A stretch of 64,000 bases of DNA from an uncultured Halocynthiibacter sp. (GCA_947503035.1 CANNCD010000001.1:310001-374000); one strand, 5' to 3'; positions 17,144-26,240 are shown, counted from the stretch's first letter. The notes: a model not told the origin generated them from the letters alone. A program made the numbers and translations.

Positions 17144-17935
17144 CTAGCCAACAAAGGCTTTTTCCACAACGAATTCGCGTGGCTCAGAGTTCGCACCTTC
17201 ACGTAGGCCGGCCTCTTCGAGGATCGCTGAGATGTCTTTGTTGAGCCCCATGGAACCACAGATCATCGCACGGTCCGTTGCAGGATCAAGCGGTGGAAGA
17301 TCTTGGTCGGTGAAGAACTCACCCGATGTCATAAGGTCGGTCACGCGGCCCATTTTTGGGCTCTCTTCGCGGGTCGTGGTCGGATAGTATTTCAACTTGC
17401 CTTCTACTATCTCGCCAAGGAATTCGTGGTTGCGGACTTCTTCTACGATCTGACGACCATATTCCAATTCGCCCACTTCGCGGCAAGTGTGCGCGATGAT
17501 GACTTCGTCGAATTTTTCATATGTCTCAGGATCGCGAAGCAGGGATGAGAACGGCGCAAAACCGGTGCCTGTCGCAAAGAAGTAAACGCGTTTACCAGGC
17601 AAAAGCGCATCGTGCACCAATGTACCAACCGGTTTCGGGCGAAGGATGATTTCGTCGCCAACCTCAAGGTGCTGCAACTTGGACGTCAACGGGCCATCAG
17701 GCACCTTGATCGAATAGAATTCCAATTCCTCGTCCCAGTTCGGAGAGGCAATCGAATAGGCACGCAGCAAAGGTTTGCCGTTATCGCCCATAAGGCCGAT
17801 CATCACGAATTCACCGGACCGGAACCGTAGGGATTGCGGACGGGTCACGCGGAATGAAAACAGACGGTCTGTCCAGTGTTTCACAGCCGTCACAGTTTGG
17901 GCGTTTGGTAGGGTTGGTTTTACTTTTTCGGTCAC
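17144..17935 (-). CDS. fpr: Ferredoxin--NADP reductase
   Basis: FAD enzyme that moves electrons between NADPH and ferredoxin or flavodoxin. The protein has RAYSIASP (FAD binding), FYSIKVPDGPLTSKLQ, the NADP-binding ATGTGFAPFSSLLRDP and the C-terminal EFVVEKAFVG of the bacterial FpR subclass. GTG 17935 is the preferred start (263 aa) because AGGAA lies 7 bases before it; the frame also contains GTG 17953 and ATG 17950 with no ribosome site. It follows DUF934 by 80 bases on the same strand as the cys genes, so it could supply reduced ferredoxin to the ferredoxin-type sulfite reductase CysI. Confidence 0.93.
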   Translation of the reverse strand: MTEKVKPTLPNAQTVTAVKHWTDRLFSFRVTRPQSLRFRSGEFVMIGLMGDNGKPLLRAYSIASPNWDEELEFYSIKVPDGPLTSKLQHLEVGDEIILRPKPVGTLVHDALLPGKRVYFFATGTGFAPFSSLLRDPETYEKFDEVIIAHTCREVGELEYGRQIVEEVRNHEFLGEIVEGKLKYYPTTTREESPKMGRVTDLMTSGEFFTDQDLPPLDPATDRAMICGSMGLNKDISAILEEAGLREGANSEPREFVVEKAFVG

Positions 17936-18015
17936 TTTTCTATTCCTCATCACAGGACAAAGGGCGGCCGGTGCCGCCCAGTTGGTGGTCCTATAGTGTG
18001 TTTGTACGTGGGATA

Positions 18016-18423
18016 CTAGGCGCGCAAACGGGCTTGATAGTCGTTATCGCGCCAATTTGAACGGGTTTCCCATTTGTCTTCTGGCTGGCGGGCAGCGAGC
18101 TCATCTGAAATTTCCACCTCGTCGAAACCAATGCGGCGGGCCATTGTGTATTGTTCACAGATCACGTGACCCTTGGCACGCAGGCGACCGGTGTACCCGA
18201 TCTGGCGCAAACGTTTCGCAAGGGTAAAGCCACGGCCATCGGCAAAGGACGGGAAATCGATACGCACCATGGTCAGGCCGGACACGAAACCCTCAAGCTG
18301 TTCGATGCGCGCGTCGGACGGTACATCAACGGATGTGGTGTCTGCGGCAATGTCTTCGAGTGCGGTGAAACCCGCGGTGAAATCTTCGGTGCCGAATCCG
18401 GCGTCAGTAATAATAACAGTCAT
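18016..18423 (-). CDS. DUF934 protein of sulfite reduction operon
   Basis: 135-aa cytosolic protein with VRIDFPSFADGRGFTLAKRL, YTGRLRAKGHVICEQY and GFDEVEI, matching DUF934, a family found almost always with cysH and cysI in alpha- and betaproteobacteria. Its biochemical role is not established; an accessory function in sulfite reduction is assumed from conserved linkage. The start ATG 18423 overlaps the cysH stop (ATGA). Confidence 0.88.
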   Translation of the reverse strand: MTVIITDAGFGTEDFTAGFTALEDIAADTTSVDVPSDARIEQLEGFVSGLTMVRIDFPSFADGRGFTLAKRLRQIGYTGRLRAKGHVICEQYTMARRIGFDEVEISDELAARQPEDKWETRSNWRDNDYQARLRA

Positions 18424-19190
18424 TGTTCTGCTCCTTCTGGCGTGTCGGTTTGGGCGATCGGCCCGCGTACCATTTTGCCATTCACGAAATGAATCCCACA
18501 TTCTTCTTTGTCCTGATTGCGCCAGCGACCGGCACGAGGGTCTTCGCCTTCGGCCACTGGGCTGGTGCAGGGGGCACAGCCGATTGAGGGATAACCCTGC
18601 GCAACCAACGGGTGGCGCGGCAGGCGGTTATTGTCCATATAGTCTTTTACGTCCTCGGGCGCCCAATGGGCCAAAGGATTGATTTTAATGCGTTTGTCTT
18701 CTTCGTTCTCGAAAAACGCCAGCGCGGCACGTGTGCCGGCCTGAAACCGTTTGCGGCCTGTAATCCATGCATCAAACCCGTCCAATGCATTTTGCAGTGG
18801 AACGGTTTTGCGCAGGTTACAGCAGGCATCGGTCGAAAACTGATGCAATGTCCCATCGGGGTCATCCATGGCGACCGCGGCGTCCTCCGCCGTGATTGTG
18901 CGCACGTCCGTCAGATGCAGACGTTCGGCCAGTTCAACCTGATAGGCCATGGTTTCGGGGAACAACATCTGTGTGTCGACAAACAACACAGGCGTGGACC
19001 GATCCATGATCGAGATCATATGAAGCAGAACCACAGATTCCGCCCCAAAAGAAGACACCAAAGTCACCCGCCCGACCTGTGAATCGGTCAGGGCACGCTC
19101 CAGAACGGCCGTGGCACCGTGATGCGCATAGCGCGCATTCAGCTGCTCGACACGTTCTGAAACAGAGATGTTCAATGGATTAAGCTGCAT
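18420..19190 (-). CDS. cysH: Adenylyl-sulfate (APS) reductase
   Basis: Reduces adenylyl sulfate to sulfite. The 256-aa protein has the PP-loop-type segment VSSFGAESVVLLH, then DACCNLRKTVPL and SIGCAPCT, whose four cysteines ligate the [4Fe-4S] cluster that marks the APS-type enzyme (EC 1.8.4.10) as opposed to the PAPS type, and the catalytic ECGIHF near the C-terminus. Start ATG 19190 lies 11 bases inside the cysI end; an upstream extension to 19292 in this frame reads through cysI and is not credible. It is in the operon DUF2849-cysI-cysH-DUF934. Confidence 0.94.
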   Translation of the reverse strand: MQLNPLNISVSERVEQLNARYAHHGATAVLERALTDSQVGRVTLVSSFGAESVVLLHMISIMDRSTPVLFVDTQMLFPETMAYQVELAERLHLTDVRTITAEDAAVAMDDPDGTLHQFSTDACCNLRKTVPLQNALDGFDAWITGRKRFQAGTRAALAFFENEEDKRIKINPLAHWAPEDVKDYMDNNRLPRHPLVAQGYPSIGCAPCTSPVAEGEDPRAGRWRNQDKEECGIHFVNGKMVRGPIAQTDTPEGAEQ

Positions 19191-20850
19191 TTTTCTTGGT
19201 CGCATCCGGATAAAGCGCGGCCTTGAACGGGGCCGAACCCAAACGGCGGTACGCTTGGATAAACGTTTCCGACGCGTCCTCGCGCACCTCAAGATAGCCC
19301 TTGATCAGACGTTCAATCGCTGGAACCAATTCGTCATAGGCGAAACCAGGACCGGCACGTTCCCCAACGGCGGCGTTTTCGGAACCATCACCACCAAGGG
19401 TGATCTGATAGTTTTCAACACCCGCGCGATCCAAACCAAGAATACCGATGTGACCCACGTGGTGGTGACCACAGGCGTTGATACAACCAGAAATCTTGAG
19501 CTTCAGCTCGCCAATTTCGTGTTCAAGCTTTAGCTCGTCAAAACGCAGTGCGATTTCCTGTGCAACTGGGATCGAACGCGCCGTCGCAAGGGCGCAATAA
19601 TCCATGCCAGGGCAGGCGATGATGTCGGAAATCAGACCAAAGTTCGCCGTCGCCAAGCCGTGTTCTTTCAAACGGGCGTGGATCGCAGGAAGGTTCGATT
19701 TGTGAACATGCGGAAGGATCACATTCTGTTCGTGGCTGATCCGAAGTTCGTTATGTGCATATTCTTCGGCAAGGTCGGCCATGACGCGCATCTGTTCGGA
19801 CGTCGCATCACCCGGTGTTTCGCCGTGCGCTTTGATTGAAATCGTCGCGATCGCATAGTTGTCGTTCTTGTGCGCGGACAGGTTGGTGTCGGCCCATGCG
19901 CGGAATACTGGATCGGCCTCATATGCGGCGTCATATGCGTCCAAAGGCGCATTGATATATGTCGGCGCAGGGAAGTGACCCTCGATCTCTTTCAACATCT
20001 CTTGGTCAACACCAGAGAATGTCGGACGGATCAGGGCGAACTGTTCGTCCACCAAACGACGGTATTCGTCGATGCCGTTCTCATGCACCGTGATCTTGAT
20101 ACGCGCCTTGTATTTGTTGTCGCGACGGCCAAGCGTGTTGTAAACGGTCAGGATCGCCTCGCAATAAGGAAGCAGATCTTTGGCCGGCAAGAAGTCAGTC
20201 AACACTTTGCCGATCATTGGGGTCCGGCCAAGGCCACCACCAACGAAAATCTTGTAACCCGTTTCGCCAGCGTCATTTTTCACGATCTGAACCGCAACGT
20301 CATGGGCACGCAGAACCGCGCGGTCATGCTCGGATGCGCCAACGGCGAATTTGAACTTACGGCCAAGGAATTGGAATTCTGGGTGGTCGGTGGACCACTG
20401 GCGAAGCAATTCGGCAACCGGACGTGGATCGGCGATCTCGTCTGCGGCGGCACCTGCAAAGTGATCAGATGTCACGTTGCGGATAGTGTTACCAGATGTC
20501 TGAAGCGCGTGCATTTCAACATCGGCAAGGGCGTCCAAAATCGCAGGCACCTCTGGCAATTTTGGCCAGTTGTATTGGATGTTCTGACGGGTGGTAAAGT
20601 GACCGTAACCCTTGTCGAATTTATCCGCGATCATGGCAAGCTGGCGCATTTTCGCGCTGTCCAAGGTGCCGTATGGGATCGCAACGCGCAACATGTAGGC
20701 GTGAAGCTGAAGGTATAGACCGTTCATAAGGCGTAGCGGACGGAACTCTTCCTCGGTCAGGGTGCCATCGATGCGGCGTTCCACCTGATTTGCGAACTGG
20801 CGGTTGCGTTCGCGGACAAAGGCTTCGTCGAATTCGTTATACTTATACAT
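19180..20850 (-). CDS. cysI: Sulfite reductase hemoprotein (siroheme, ferredoxin-type)
   Basis: Six-electron reduction of sulfite to sulfide. The 556-aa protein has the two nitrite/sulfite reductase half-domains, with FTTRQNIQYNW in the first, ACPGMDYCALA and KISGCINACGHHHVGHIG binding the [4Fe-4S]-siroheme centre, and GGDG near the end. There is no cysJ flavoprotein in the operon, which fits electron delivery by ferredoxin and the downstream fpr. The spacing to DUF2849 upstream is 3 bases and the end overlaps cysH by 11. Confidence 0.95.
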   Translation of the reverse strand: MYKYNEFDEAFVRERNRQFANQVERRIDGTLTEEEFRPLRLMNGLYLQLHAYMLRVAIPYGTLDSAKMRQLAMIADKFDKGYGHFTTRQNIQYNWPKLPEVPAILDALADVEMHALQTSGNTIRNVTSDHFAGAAADEIADPRPVAELLRQWSTDHPEFQFLGRKFKFAVGASEHDRAVLRAHDVAVQIVKNDAGETGYKIFVGGGLGRTPMIGKVLTDFLPAKDLLPYCEAILTVYNTLGRRDNKYKARIKITVHENGIDEYRRLVDEQFALIRPTFSGVDQEMLKEIEGHFPAPTYINAPLDAYDAAYEADPVFRAWADTNLSAHKNDNYAIATISIKAHGETPGDATSEQMRVMADLAEEYAHNELRISHEQNVILPHVHKSNLPAIHARLKEHGLATANFGLISDIIACPGMDYCALATARSIPVAQEIALRFDELKLEHEIGELKLKISGCINACGHHHVGHIGILGLDRAGVENYQITLGGDGSENAAVGERAGPGFAYDELVPAIERLIKGYLEVREDASETFIQAYRRLGSAPFKAALYPDATKKNAA

Positions 20851-20853
20851 GGT

Positions 20854-21153
20854 CTATGCCTCCGCCTGTTTGCCGTGGTTATAGTTGGATGGGCCGCGTG
20901 TGCGGAATGCTTCGCGAAAATGCACCGGCTCGGGGCCGTTTTCGCCAGCCACAGCATCGGCAAGGTAAGGACCAACAAGACGGGCAAAATCACCCGCAGC
21001 GTGGGCCAAACGTTCCTCGGCCAAAGCTTCGTCTTCGATCAACTGCGCATCGGCGTGGTCGCGGGACCATTCGTTCGTCGCTGTGAGGTAAATCACATCA
21101 CCGTCCAATAGATCATTGGCGGTGACCACCTTGGGTGTAAATTTGCGTGCCAT
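20854..21153 (-). CDS. DUF2849 protein, first gene of cys operon
   Basis: 99-aa protein beginning MARKFTPKVVTANDLLDG and containing GDVIYLTATNEWSRDHADA, the DUF2849 domain, which in alphaproteobacteria sits before cysI. ATG 21153 has AAGGA about 10 bases upstream, which rules out the longer in-frame start at 21309. No catalytic motif is visible, and its function is unknown. It ends 3 bases before cysI, so it is cotranslated with the sulfite reductase. Confidence 0.88.
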   Translation of the reverse strand: MARKFTPKVVTANDLLDGDVIYLTATNEWSRDHADAQLIEDEALAEERLAHAAGDFARLVGPYLADAVAGENGPEPVHFREAFRTRGPSNYNHGKQAEA

Positions 21154-21217
21154 TTTGATGGTCTTCCTTGCTGGCTCGTCGCGAAAGCGCGGCTTGGGTG
21201 TTTGTCTGTTGCGATCA

Positions 21218-21246
21218 ATATAGGATATTTTCCCGACTTTCGTCAG
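21218..21246 (-). promoter_or_regulatory. Candidate promoter of DUF2849-cysI-cysH operon
   Basis: On the minus strand CTGACG (21246-21241), 17 bases, then CTATAT (21223-21218) fit a sigma-70 promoter, 65 bases before the DUF2849 start. The dyad at 21255-21284 lies just upstream of the -35 element, where an activator could act. Confidence 0.4.
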
Positions 21247-21254
21247 TATCTGCT

Positions 21255-21284
21255 GGACAATAAGGACAGATGTTCTGATTATCC
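21255..21284. promoter_or_regulatory. Dyad operator between cys operon and Lrp/AsnC gene
   Basis: GGACAATAAGGACA, 2 bases, TGTTCTGATTATCC: 11 of 14 positions are complementary between the arms. It lies 43 bases before the regulator ATG and about 8 bases upstream of the candidate cys -35. Lrp/AsnC proteins bind such imperfect dyads, so this is the best candidate site for the adjacent regulator; binding itself is inferred. Confidence 0.5.
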
Positions 21285-21326
21285 GACCAATTGGAACAGT
21301 ATTTTGCAATTCAGTGGGGAAAGAGA

Positions 21327-21788
21327 ATGACGGTTCGTATCGATGATGTTGATCGGAAGATTCTAAGTACGTTGCAGGCCGATGCCAGTCAATCCCTTGA
21401 TGAAATTGCTAAGAAAGTAGGGTCATCGAAGACCCCCGTATGGAATCGCATTCGCAAGCTGCGCGAGGCAGGCGTCATTGGTCAAACCACTGTTGTTCTG
21501 GACGCCGAGAGCCTTGGGTTTGAGGCCTGTTTTTTCGTGCTGATCCGCACATCCGAACACGAGGAAAACTGGCAGCAAGATTTCCTGAAGGTGCTGCGCG
21601 AACGCCCTGAGGTCCAAGAGGCGCATCGCCTTGCCGGCGAGATCGATTACATCCTAAAGGTGCGGGTGCCGAACGCGCGGGCCTATGATGAATTTTATCA
21701 GGCCCTGATCGCCGAGGTAAAGATTTTCAACGTGACCGCATTGCTGTCGATGGAGCAGATCAAATCCACCACGATGCTGCCGCTTTAA
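21327..21788 (+). CDS. Lrp/AsnC family regulator, divergent from cys operon
   Basis: 153 aa: winged-helix HTH (residues 5-62; SLDEIAKKVGSSKTPVWNRI) and a C-terminal RAM ligand-binding domain (residues 70-150; AHRLAGEIDYILKVRV). Such regulators sense amino acids. Divergent placement next to sulfite reduction genes suggests it senses cysteine or a related sulfur compound and controls that operon and itself, which is inference. ATG 21327 (GGGGAAAGAG upstream) is preferred over 21291. The stop overlaps that of the convergent P450 gene by 4 bases. Confidence 0.9.
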   Translation: MTVRIDDVDRKILSTLQADASQSLDEIAKKVGSSKTPVWNRIRKLREAGVIGQTTVVLDAESLGFEACFFVLIRTSEHEENWQQDFLKVLRERPEVQEAHRLAGEIDYILKVRVPNARAYDEFYQALIAEVKIFNVTALLSMEQIKSTTMLPL

Positions 21789-22969
21789 CGGCGCAGCATC
21801 AGGCGGTTTTGGCCGTGGAAATGGTAGATCGGCGCGTATTCTGGGGTTTGCGCCAGACGCAGGTTCGGGAAGTGTTCGAACAAAACGGGTAGGGCACAGG
21901 CCATTTCCAGACGTGCCAATGGCGCGCCGATACAGAAATGCGCGCCTGCGCCGAAGGACGTGTTGGGTTGGATTTTGCGGGTCGGGTCAAAGGTCTCTGG
22001 CCGATCCCATCGCGCCGGATCACGGTTCGCGGCCCCCAGAAGAATGGCAACCCTATCGCCGGATTTGAACGGGTGTCCGTTGACCTCGCAATCCTCATAG
22101 ACATAGCGCGTGAACATATGGAGCGGTGGATCAAAGCGTAGGATTTCCTCGACGGTTTGGTTGATCGCATCGGGGGCAAGGGCGGTGTGTTGCGTGTTGG
22201 TTTCCAGCAGGGTTTTGACGCCGTTTGCGATGGTGTGCACCGTCGCCTCATGCCCAGCGTTCATCAGTAGAATACAGGTCGCAATCAATTCATCTGGCGA
22301 CAGTTTTTCACCGTCTTCCTCGGCGGCGATCAGGCTGGTGATCAGGTCATCGGCGGGGCGGTTGCGCCGGTGGTCGATATAGCCCCGCAGGAAGTCCGCA
22401 AATTCGGTGGCCGCATCGGCGGCGGCGCGTTCCTGATCGATGGTGCGACCGGCCTGATACATGCCGACCATGGCGTGGGACCAACGCACCATATCATCGG
22501 TATGGGATGCAGGCACGCCCAGCAGTTTTGAGATGATCAAGATGGGAAGTGGTTCGGAGAATTCTTTAATAAGATCAAATTCATCCACGCCGATGTTCGT
22601 GCAGAGGTCATGGGCGAGCGCCGTGATCTCAGGGGCGAGTTCACGGATACGACGCGAGGTAAACGCCCGCAGAACCAGCCCACGTAGACGGGTGTGGCGG
22701 GGCGCCTCAAGTTCGAGCATGGAGTGGTCTTCGATGGCCCAAAATCCGGCCTGATGCGGGGGATGCTCGACGCGCTGATCCGCGGGGATTTCGCGGCCAA
22801 ATCGACGGTCACGGAACAGGGCATTCGCGGTCGCGTAATCGGCGACGCAGGGCAACGCATAATCGTCCCAATAAAACAGATCACCGCAGGTCGCGCGGGC
22901 GCGTTCGTAGAAGGCATAGGGGTTTTGAACGAATGCGGGATCGGTTGGGGACTGGGATATCGATTTCAT
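21785..22969 (-). CDS. Cytochrome P450
   Basis: 394-aa soluble bacterial P450. The I-helix has NAGHEATVHT (acid-alcohol pair changed to E-A-T), the K-helix EEILR gives the ExxR motif, and FGAGAHFCIGAPLARLE carries the cysteine thiolate ligand. A monooxygenase needing ferredoxin/reductase partners, which are not adjacent. Substrate unknown. ATG 22969 gives the usual N-terminus for the class; the longer open frame up to 23155 runs through a terminator hairpin and is rejected. It is transcribed downstream of tpiA but separated from it by that terminator. Confidence 0.92.
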   Translation of the reverse strand: MKSISQSPTDPAFVQNPYAFYERARATCGDLFYWDDYALPCVADYATANALFRDRRFGREIPADQRVEHPPHQAGFWAIEDHSMLELEAPRHTRLRGLVLRAFTSRRIRELAPEITALAHDLCTNIGVDEFDLIKEFSEPLPILIISKLLGVPASHTDDMVRWSHAMVGMYQAGRTIDQERAAADAATEFADFLRGYIDHRRNRPADDLITSLIAAEEDGEKLSPDELIATCILLMNAGHEATVHTIANGVKTLLETNTQHTALAPDAINQTVEEILRFDPPLHMFTRYVYEDCEVNGHPFKSGDRVAILLGAANRDPARWDRPETFDPTRKIQPNTSFGAGAHFCIGAPLARLEMACALPVLFEHFPNLRLAQTPEYAPIYHFHGQNRLMLRR

Positions 22970-23046
22970 GTGGGCAGGGTGACCACGCTGCACCCGAATG
23001 GCAAGAAGTATTTTACCGAATGATAAAAAGTCGATGGCTTTGGGCG

Positions 23047-23082
23047 AAAAAACGGGCGCGCAAAGTGAACTTTGCGCGCCCG
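23047..23082 (-). terminator. Terminator of tpiA
   Basis: On the minus strand CGGGCGCGCAAAG, a TTCA loop and CTTTGCGCGCCCG form a perfect 13-bp stem (23053-23082) followed by TTTTTTCG. It is 45 bases past the tpiA stop. A second GC-rich hairpin (GCCGCGCC-AAA-GGCGCGGC, about 23093-23112) precedes it. Confidence 0.85.
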
Positions 23083-23126
23083 AGCGTTCGGTGGCCGCGC
23101 CAAAGGCGCGGCGGTTGCGTTCGGGG

Positions 23127-23864
23127 TTAGCCGAGCGCCTTGATAATCGCGCCAAAGTCGGCGGCCTTGAGCGAAGCGCCCCCGACCAGAGCGCCGTCGA
23201 CGTTTGACACGGCGAAGATTTCTGATGCGTTGGAGGGTTTCACCGAGCCGCCATAGAGCAGGCGGATGCCGTCGGCGATTTCAGCGCCGAAACGGTTGGT
23301 GAGTTCGGCGCGCAGGCTATCGTGGACCTCTTGGATTTGATCAAGTGTCGGAACCTTGCCGGTGCCGATGGCCCAGACGGGCTCATAGGCCACAACGGTG
23401 TTACCGGCGGTCGTCGTGTCGGGCAGGGAGCCCGCAAGTTGACCGGCAAGAATGTCGAGGGTCTGGCCCGCCTCGCGTTCGGCCAAGGTTTCGCCGATAC
23501 AGACAACGGCAACCAGACCGGCGCCGTGGGCGGTGCGGGTCTTGGCACGGACAACGTCGGAATGCTCGCCGCAGTCTTCGCGACGTTCCGAATGGCCGAG
23601 GATCACATAGGTGCCGCCAGCGTCCTTGATCATCCCGCAGGAAATGTCGCCGGTGTGCGCGCCCGATGCAGCCACGTGGCAATCCTGTGCACCGGTGGCG
23701 ATTTTACCGTCGGCGACCGTGCTCATCCGGTCCAAAAGCGTGGCGGGGGGGCAGAGAAGAACATCGGCGGTCGTCGCAAGACCGTCTACAAGGGTTTTCA
23801 CCTCGGCGAGCTGTGCCGCCGTGCCGTTCATCTTCCAGTTTCCCGCAGCAAGTTTTTTGCGCAT
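23127..23864 (-). CDS. tpiA: Triosephosphate isomerase
   Basis: Interconverts dihydroxyacetone phosphate and glyceraldehyde 3-phosphate. The 245-aa TIM barrel has AAGNWKMNG (K and N of the active site), LGHSERRE (catalytic histidine), [11 protein letters not shown] (catalytic glutamate and flexible loop) and LYGGSV (phosphate binding). ATG 23864 is chosen for GAGGGA upstream; a longer frame to 23900 adds residues not found in the family. A terminator follows. Confidence 0.97.
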   Translation of the reverse strand: MRKKLAAGNWKMNGTAAQLAEVKTLVDGLATTADVLLCPPATLLDRMSTVADGKIATGAQDCHVAASGAHTGDISCGMIKDAGGTYVILGHSERREDCGEHSDVVRAKTRTAHGAGLVAVVCIGETLAEREAGQTLDILAGQLAGSLPDTTTAGNTVVAYEPVWAIGTGKVPTLDQIQEVHDSLRAELTNRFGAEIADGIRLLYGGSVKPSNASEIFAVSNVDGALVGGASLKAADFGAIIKALG

Positions 23865-24002
23865 ATCCGTCCCTCGTTTGATTTGTGCAGACCTTATCAA
23901 CCGGCTTGCGGAGAGTCACCGTGTTTTGCGCGTGTTTGCGCTAACGGTTTCGGGAATGTTCGTTTTGGGTGGAATACGCGCATCAAAGCGCGGGCAACGA
24001 CG

Positions 24003-24353
24003 TTACAGTTCGGCGAATTTAATCGATTCACCACAGCCGCATGCGTCGACGACGTTCGGGTTCTTGAACTTAAACCCGCTTTCAAGAAGCGAGGTTTCAT
24101 AGTCGATTTCCGTGCCAAACAGGAACATCTGCGCCATCGGGGCAATCATCACCCGCGCGCCGTCCTGTTCGATGGTCTCGTCCAGTGGATCGACCTCGGT
24201 CACATATTCCATGGTGTATTCCATGCCCGCACAGCCGCCCTTTTTCACGCCAATGCGCAGGCCCACTGTGCCATCCTTGGCCATGAGCTTGTTGATCTGC
24301 TTGGCAGCAGCGGCGGTGATTGAAACAGGTGGTTTACCGGGTATGGCGAACAT
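24003..24353 (-). CDS. A-type iron-sulfur carrier (HesB/IscA/SufA family)
   Basis: 116 aa. The three conserved cysteines are in GGCAGMEY and ACGCGESI, the cluster-binding set of A-type carriers that pass [2Fe-2S] or [4Fe-4S] clusters to targets. AAAGGA precedes ATG 24353. It lies 72 bases downstream of the SufT gene on the same strand, so the two are probably cotranscribed. I do not choose between SufA, IscA and ErpA from sequence alone. Confidence 0.92.
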   Translation of the reverse strand: MFAIPGKPPVSITAAAAKQINKLMAKDGTVGLRIGVKKGGCAGMEYTMEYVTEVDPLDETIEQDGARVMIAPMAQMFLFGTEIDYETSLLESGFKFKNPNVVDACGCGESIKFAEL

Positions 24354-24425
24354 GGTGTGTCCTTTGATATCTGCCCTAAATATAGGGGCAAAACGGCGCA
24401 TCACAAGGGGCGCGCCGTTCACATT

Positions 24426-24791
24426 TTACATAAAGCCAAGCTCAAGACGGGCTTCGTCGCTCATCATTTCCATGCCCCACGGTGGCTCCCAAACCAATTC
24501 CACGGAAACGGTTTTCACACCAGGAAGGGGTTCAACCGCCTCGGCAACCCAACCGGGCATTTCGCCGGCAACCGGACAACCAGGTGCGGTCAGGGACATC
24601 AGAATGCGCACGTCGCTTTCGTCCGTAATATCGATGGTATAGATCAGACCAAGGTCCAGAATATTCACCGGAATTTCGGGGTCATACACGGTGCGGCACG
24701 CCTCGACGACGCTTTCATAAAGCGCGTGATCGGTGGTGGATGGTTTGATCAACGGTGTGCCCTCAACGGACGTGTCGGATGTATCGGTCAT
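24426..24791 (-). CDS. sufT: SufT/MIP18 (DUF59) family Fe-S assembly protein
   Basis: 121 aa with the DUF59 core: VYDPEIPVNILDLGLIY (residues 35-51), MSLTAPGCPVAGEMP (reactive cysteine) and VWEPPWGMEMMSDEARLELG. SufT-type proteins help Fe-S maturation. GAGAGAGAC precedes the ATG at 24791; earlier in-frame starts overlap the tgt promoter region and have no homology. It pairs with the A-type carrier downstream and is divergent from tgt (195-base gap). The rest of a suf operon is not in the window. Confidence 0.9.
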   Translation of the reverse strand: MTDTSDTSVEGTPLIKPSTTDHALYESVVEACRTVYDPEIPVNILDLGLIYTIDITDESDVRILMSLTAPGCPVAGEMPGWVAEAVEPLPGVKTVSVELVWEPPWGMEMMSDEARLELGFM

Positions 24792-24986
24792 AGAGTCTCT
24801 CTCAATGAGTAGTTGACCAAAGATATAGGGATTGTTGCGCGGAACGTCCAGAGGGGCCAAGGGCAATGGGTGATTTTGCGGCAAATGGGGCAGGCGTGGC
24901 CCAGTTTCACCTTGCGAAATGCGCCCGTATTGGGCCAAGTGTGTGCCACACAGAATCTTGCCCAGACCCCAGACGACGGAATATCC

Positions 24987-26117
24987 ATGCCCCCTAAGTT
25001 CGAATTCGACCTCCAAGCCACCGACGGCAAGGCGCGCACCGGCGTCATTTCCACCCCGCGCGGCGACATTCGTACACCGGCGTTTATGCCTGTAGGGACG
25101 GCCGCGACGGTCAAGGCGATGATGCCCGAAAGCGTGCGCCAGACCGGTGCGGATATTCTGCTTGGGAACACCTATCACCTTATGTTGCGTCCAACGGCGG
25201 AACGGATTGCCAATTTGGGTGGGCTGCACAAATTCATGAACTGGGAACGTCCGATCCTAACGGATAGCGGTGGTTTTCAGGTGATGAGCCTATCTGGCCT
25301 GCGCAAGATGAGCGAAGAAGGTGTGACCTTCACCAGCCACATCGACGGCTCCAAACATAAACTGACGCCGGAACGGTCGATGGAGATCCAGAAACTCTTA
25401 GGCTCGGACATTGTGATGTGCTTCGACGAATGCACCCCATATCCGGCCGAGGAAAAGGTCGCCCTTGAATCCATGCGCATGTCCATGCGGTGGGCGCAGC
25501 GCTCCAAGGATGCCTTTGGTGATCGTCCAGGGCATGCCTTGTTCGGTATTCAACAGGGGTCCACATTCAAAGATCAACGCGCCGAGTCCGCCGAGAAACT
25601 GATCAATGTCGGGTTTGACGGCTATGCCGTTGGTGGTCTTGCCGTGGGCGAGGGGCAGGAGATGATGTTCGACGTGCTGAACTATGCGCCCGACATGTTG
25701 CCGACCGACAAACCCCGTTACCTGATGGGTGTGGGCAAGCCCGACGATATCGTTGGCGCCGTTGCCCGTGGCATTGACATGATGGACTGTGTTCTGCCGT
25801 CGCGCTCTGGCCGCACGGGGCAATTGTTCACCCATCGCGGTGTTGTGAACATCAAAAACGCGCGTCACGCAAATGACCCGCGCCCACTTGATGAAAACTG
25901 TTCCTGTCCGGCCTGTTCCAACTATTCCCGCGCGTACCTGCACCACGTGTTCCGGTCACAGGAAATGATCTCGGGGATGCTTTTGACGTGGCACAATCTG
26001 CATTATTATCAGGAATTGATGCAAAATATGCGCGATGCCATCGCCGCCGGCACCTTTGAACAGTTCCAAAAAACCTTCCACGAGACCCGCGCACAGGGCG
26101 ATATCGACCCATTATAA
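24987..26117 (+). CDS. tgt: tRNA-guanine transglycosylase
   Basis: Exchanges G34 of tRNAs with GUN anticodons (Asp, Asn, His, Tyr) for preQ1, the entry to queuosine. The 376-aa protein has [10 protein letters not shown] (catalytic Asp), [28 protein letters not shown], the nucleophile region [15 protein letters not shown] and the zinc site [19 protein letters not shown] 24987 gives the normal N-terminus; a frame open to 24813 adds 58 unrelated residues. queA lies 29 kb away on the same strand. Confidence 0.96.
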   Translation: MPPKFEFDLQATDGKARTGVISTPRGDIRTPAFMPVGTAATVKAMMPESVRQTGADILLGNTYHLMLRPTAERIANLGGLHKFMNWERPILTDSGGFQVMSLSGLRKMSEEGVTFTSHIDGSKHKLTPERSMEIQKLLGSDIVMCFDECTPYPAEEKVALESMRMSMRWAQRSKDAFGDRPGHALFGIQQGSTFKDQRAESAEKLINVGFDGYAVGGLAVGEGQEMMFDVLNYAPDMLPTDKPRYLMGVGKPDDIVGAVARGIDMMDCVLPSRSGRTGQLFTHRGVVNIKNARHANDPRPLDENCSCPACSNYSRAYLHHVFRSQEMISGMLLTWHNLHYYQELMQNMRDAIAAGTFEQFQKTFHETRAQGDIDPL

Positions 26118-26210
26118 CGCGTCTGGCGGATAAGCGCGCAATTTGGCGCATTATTCCGCGTTCCGCCCTTGCCCCCCACGAAATGTGGGGGCATGATTTG
26201 GAAAACACGG

Positions 26211-26240
26211 GTTGAAACCGCTGGGACAGGCCCCACATTT
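26211..26240 (+). promoter_or_regulatory. Candidate heat-shock (sigma-32) promoter of lon
   Basis: GTTGAAA (26211-26217), 13 bases, then CCCCACATTT (26231-26240) resemble the RpoH consensus CTTGAAA / CCCCATNT. It lies about 70 bases before the lon ATG. lon is a classical RpoH target. The match is by eye only. Confidence 0.45.

Noticed and set aside
26171-26191. CCCCCC-AC-GAAA-GTGGGGG hairpin after tgt as a terminator
   Set aside because: The stem has a bulge and is not followed by a T-run; it may be structural but is not a convincing terminator.
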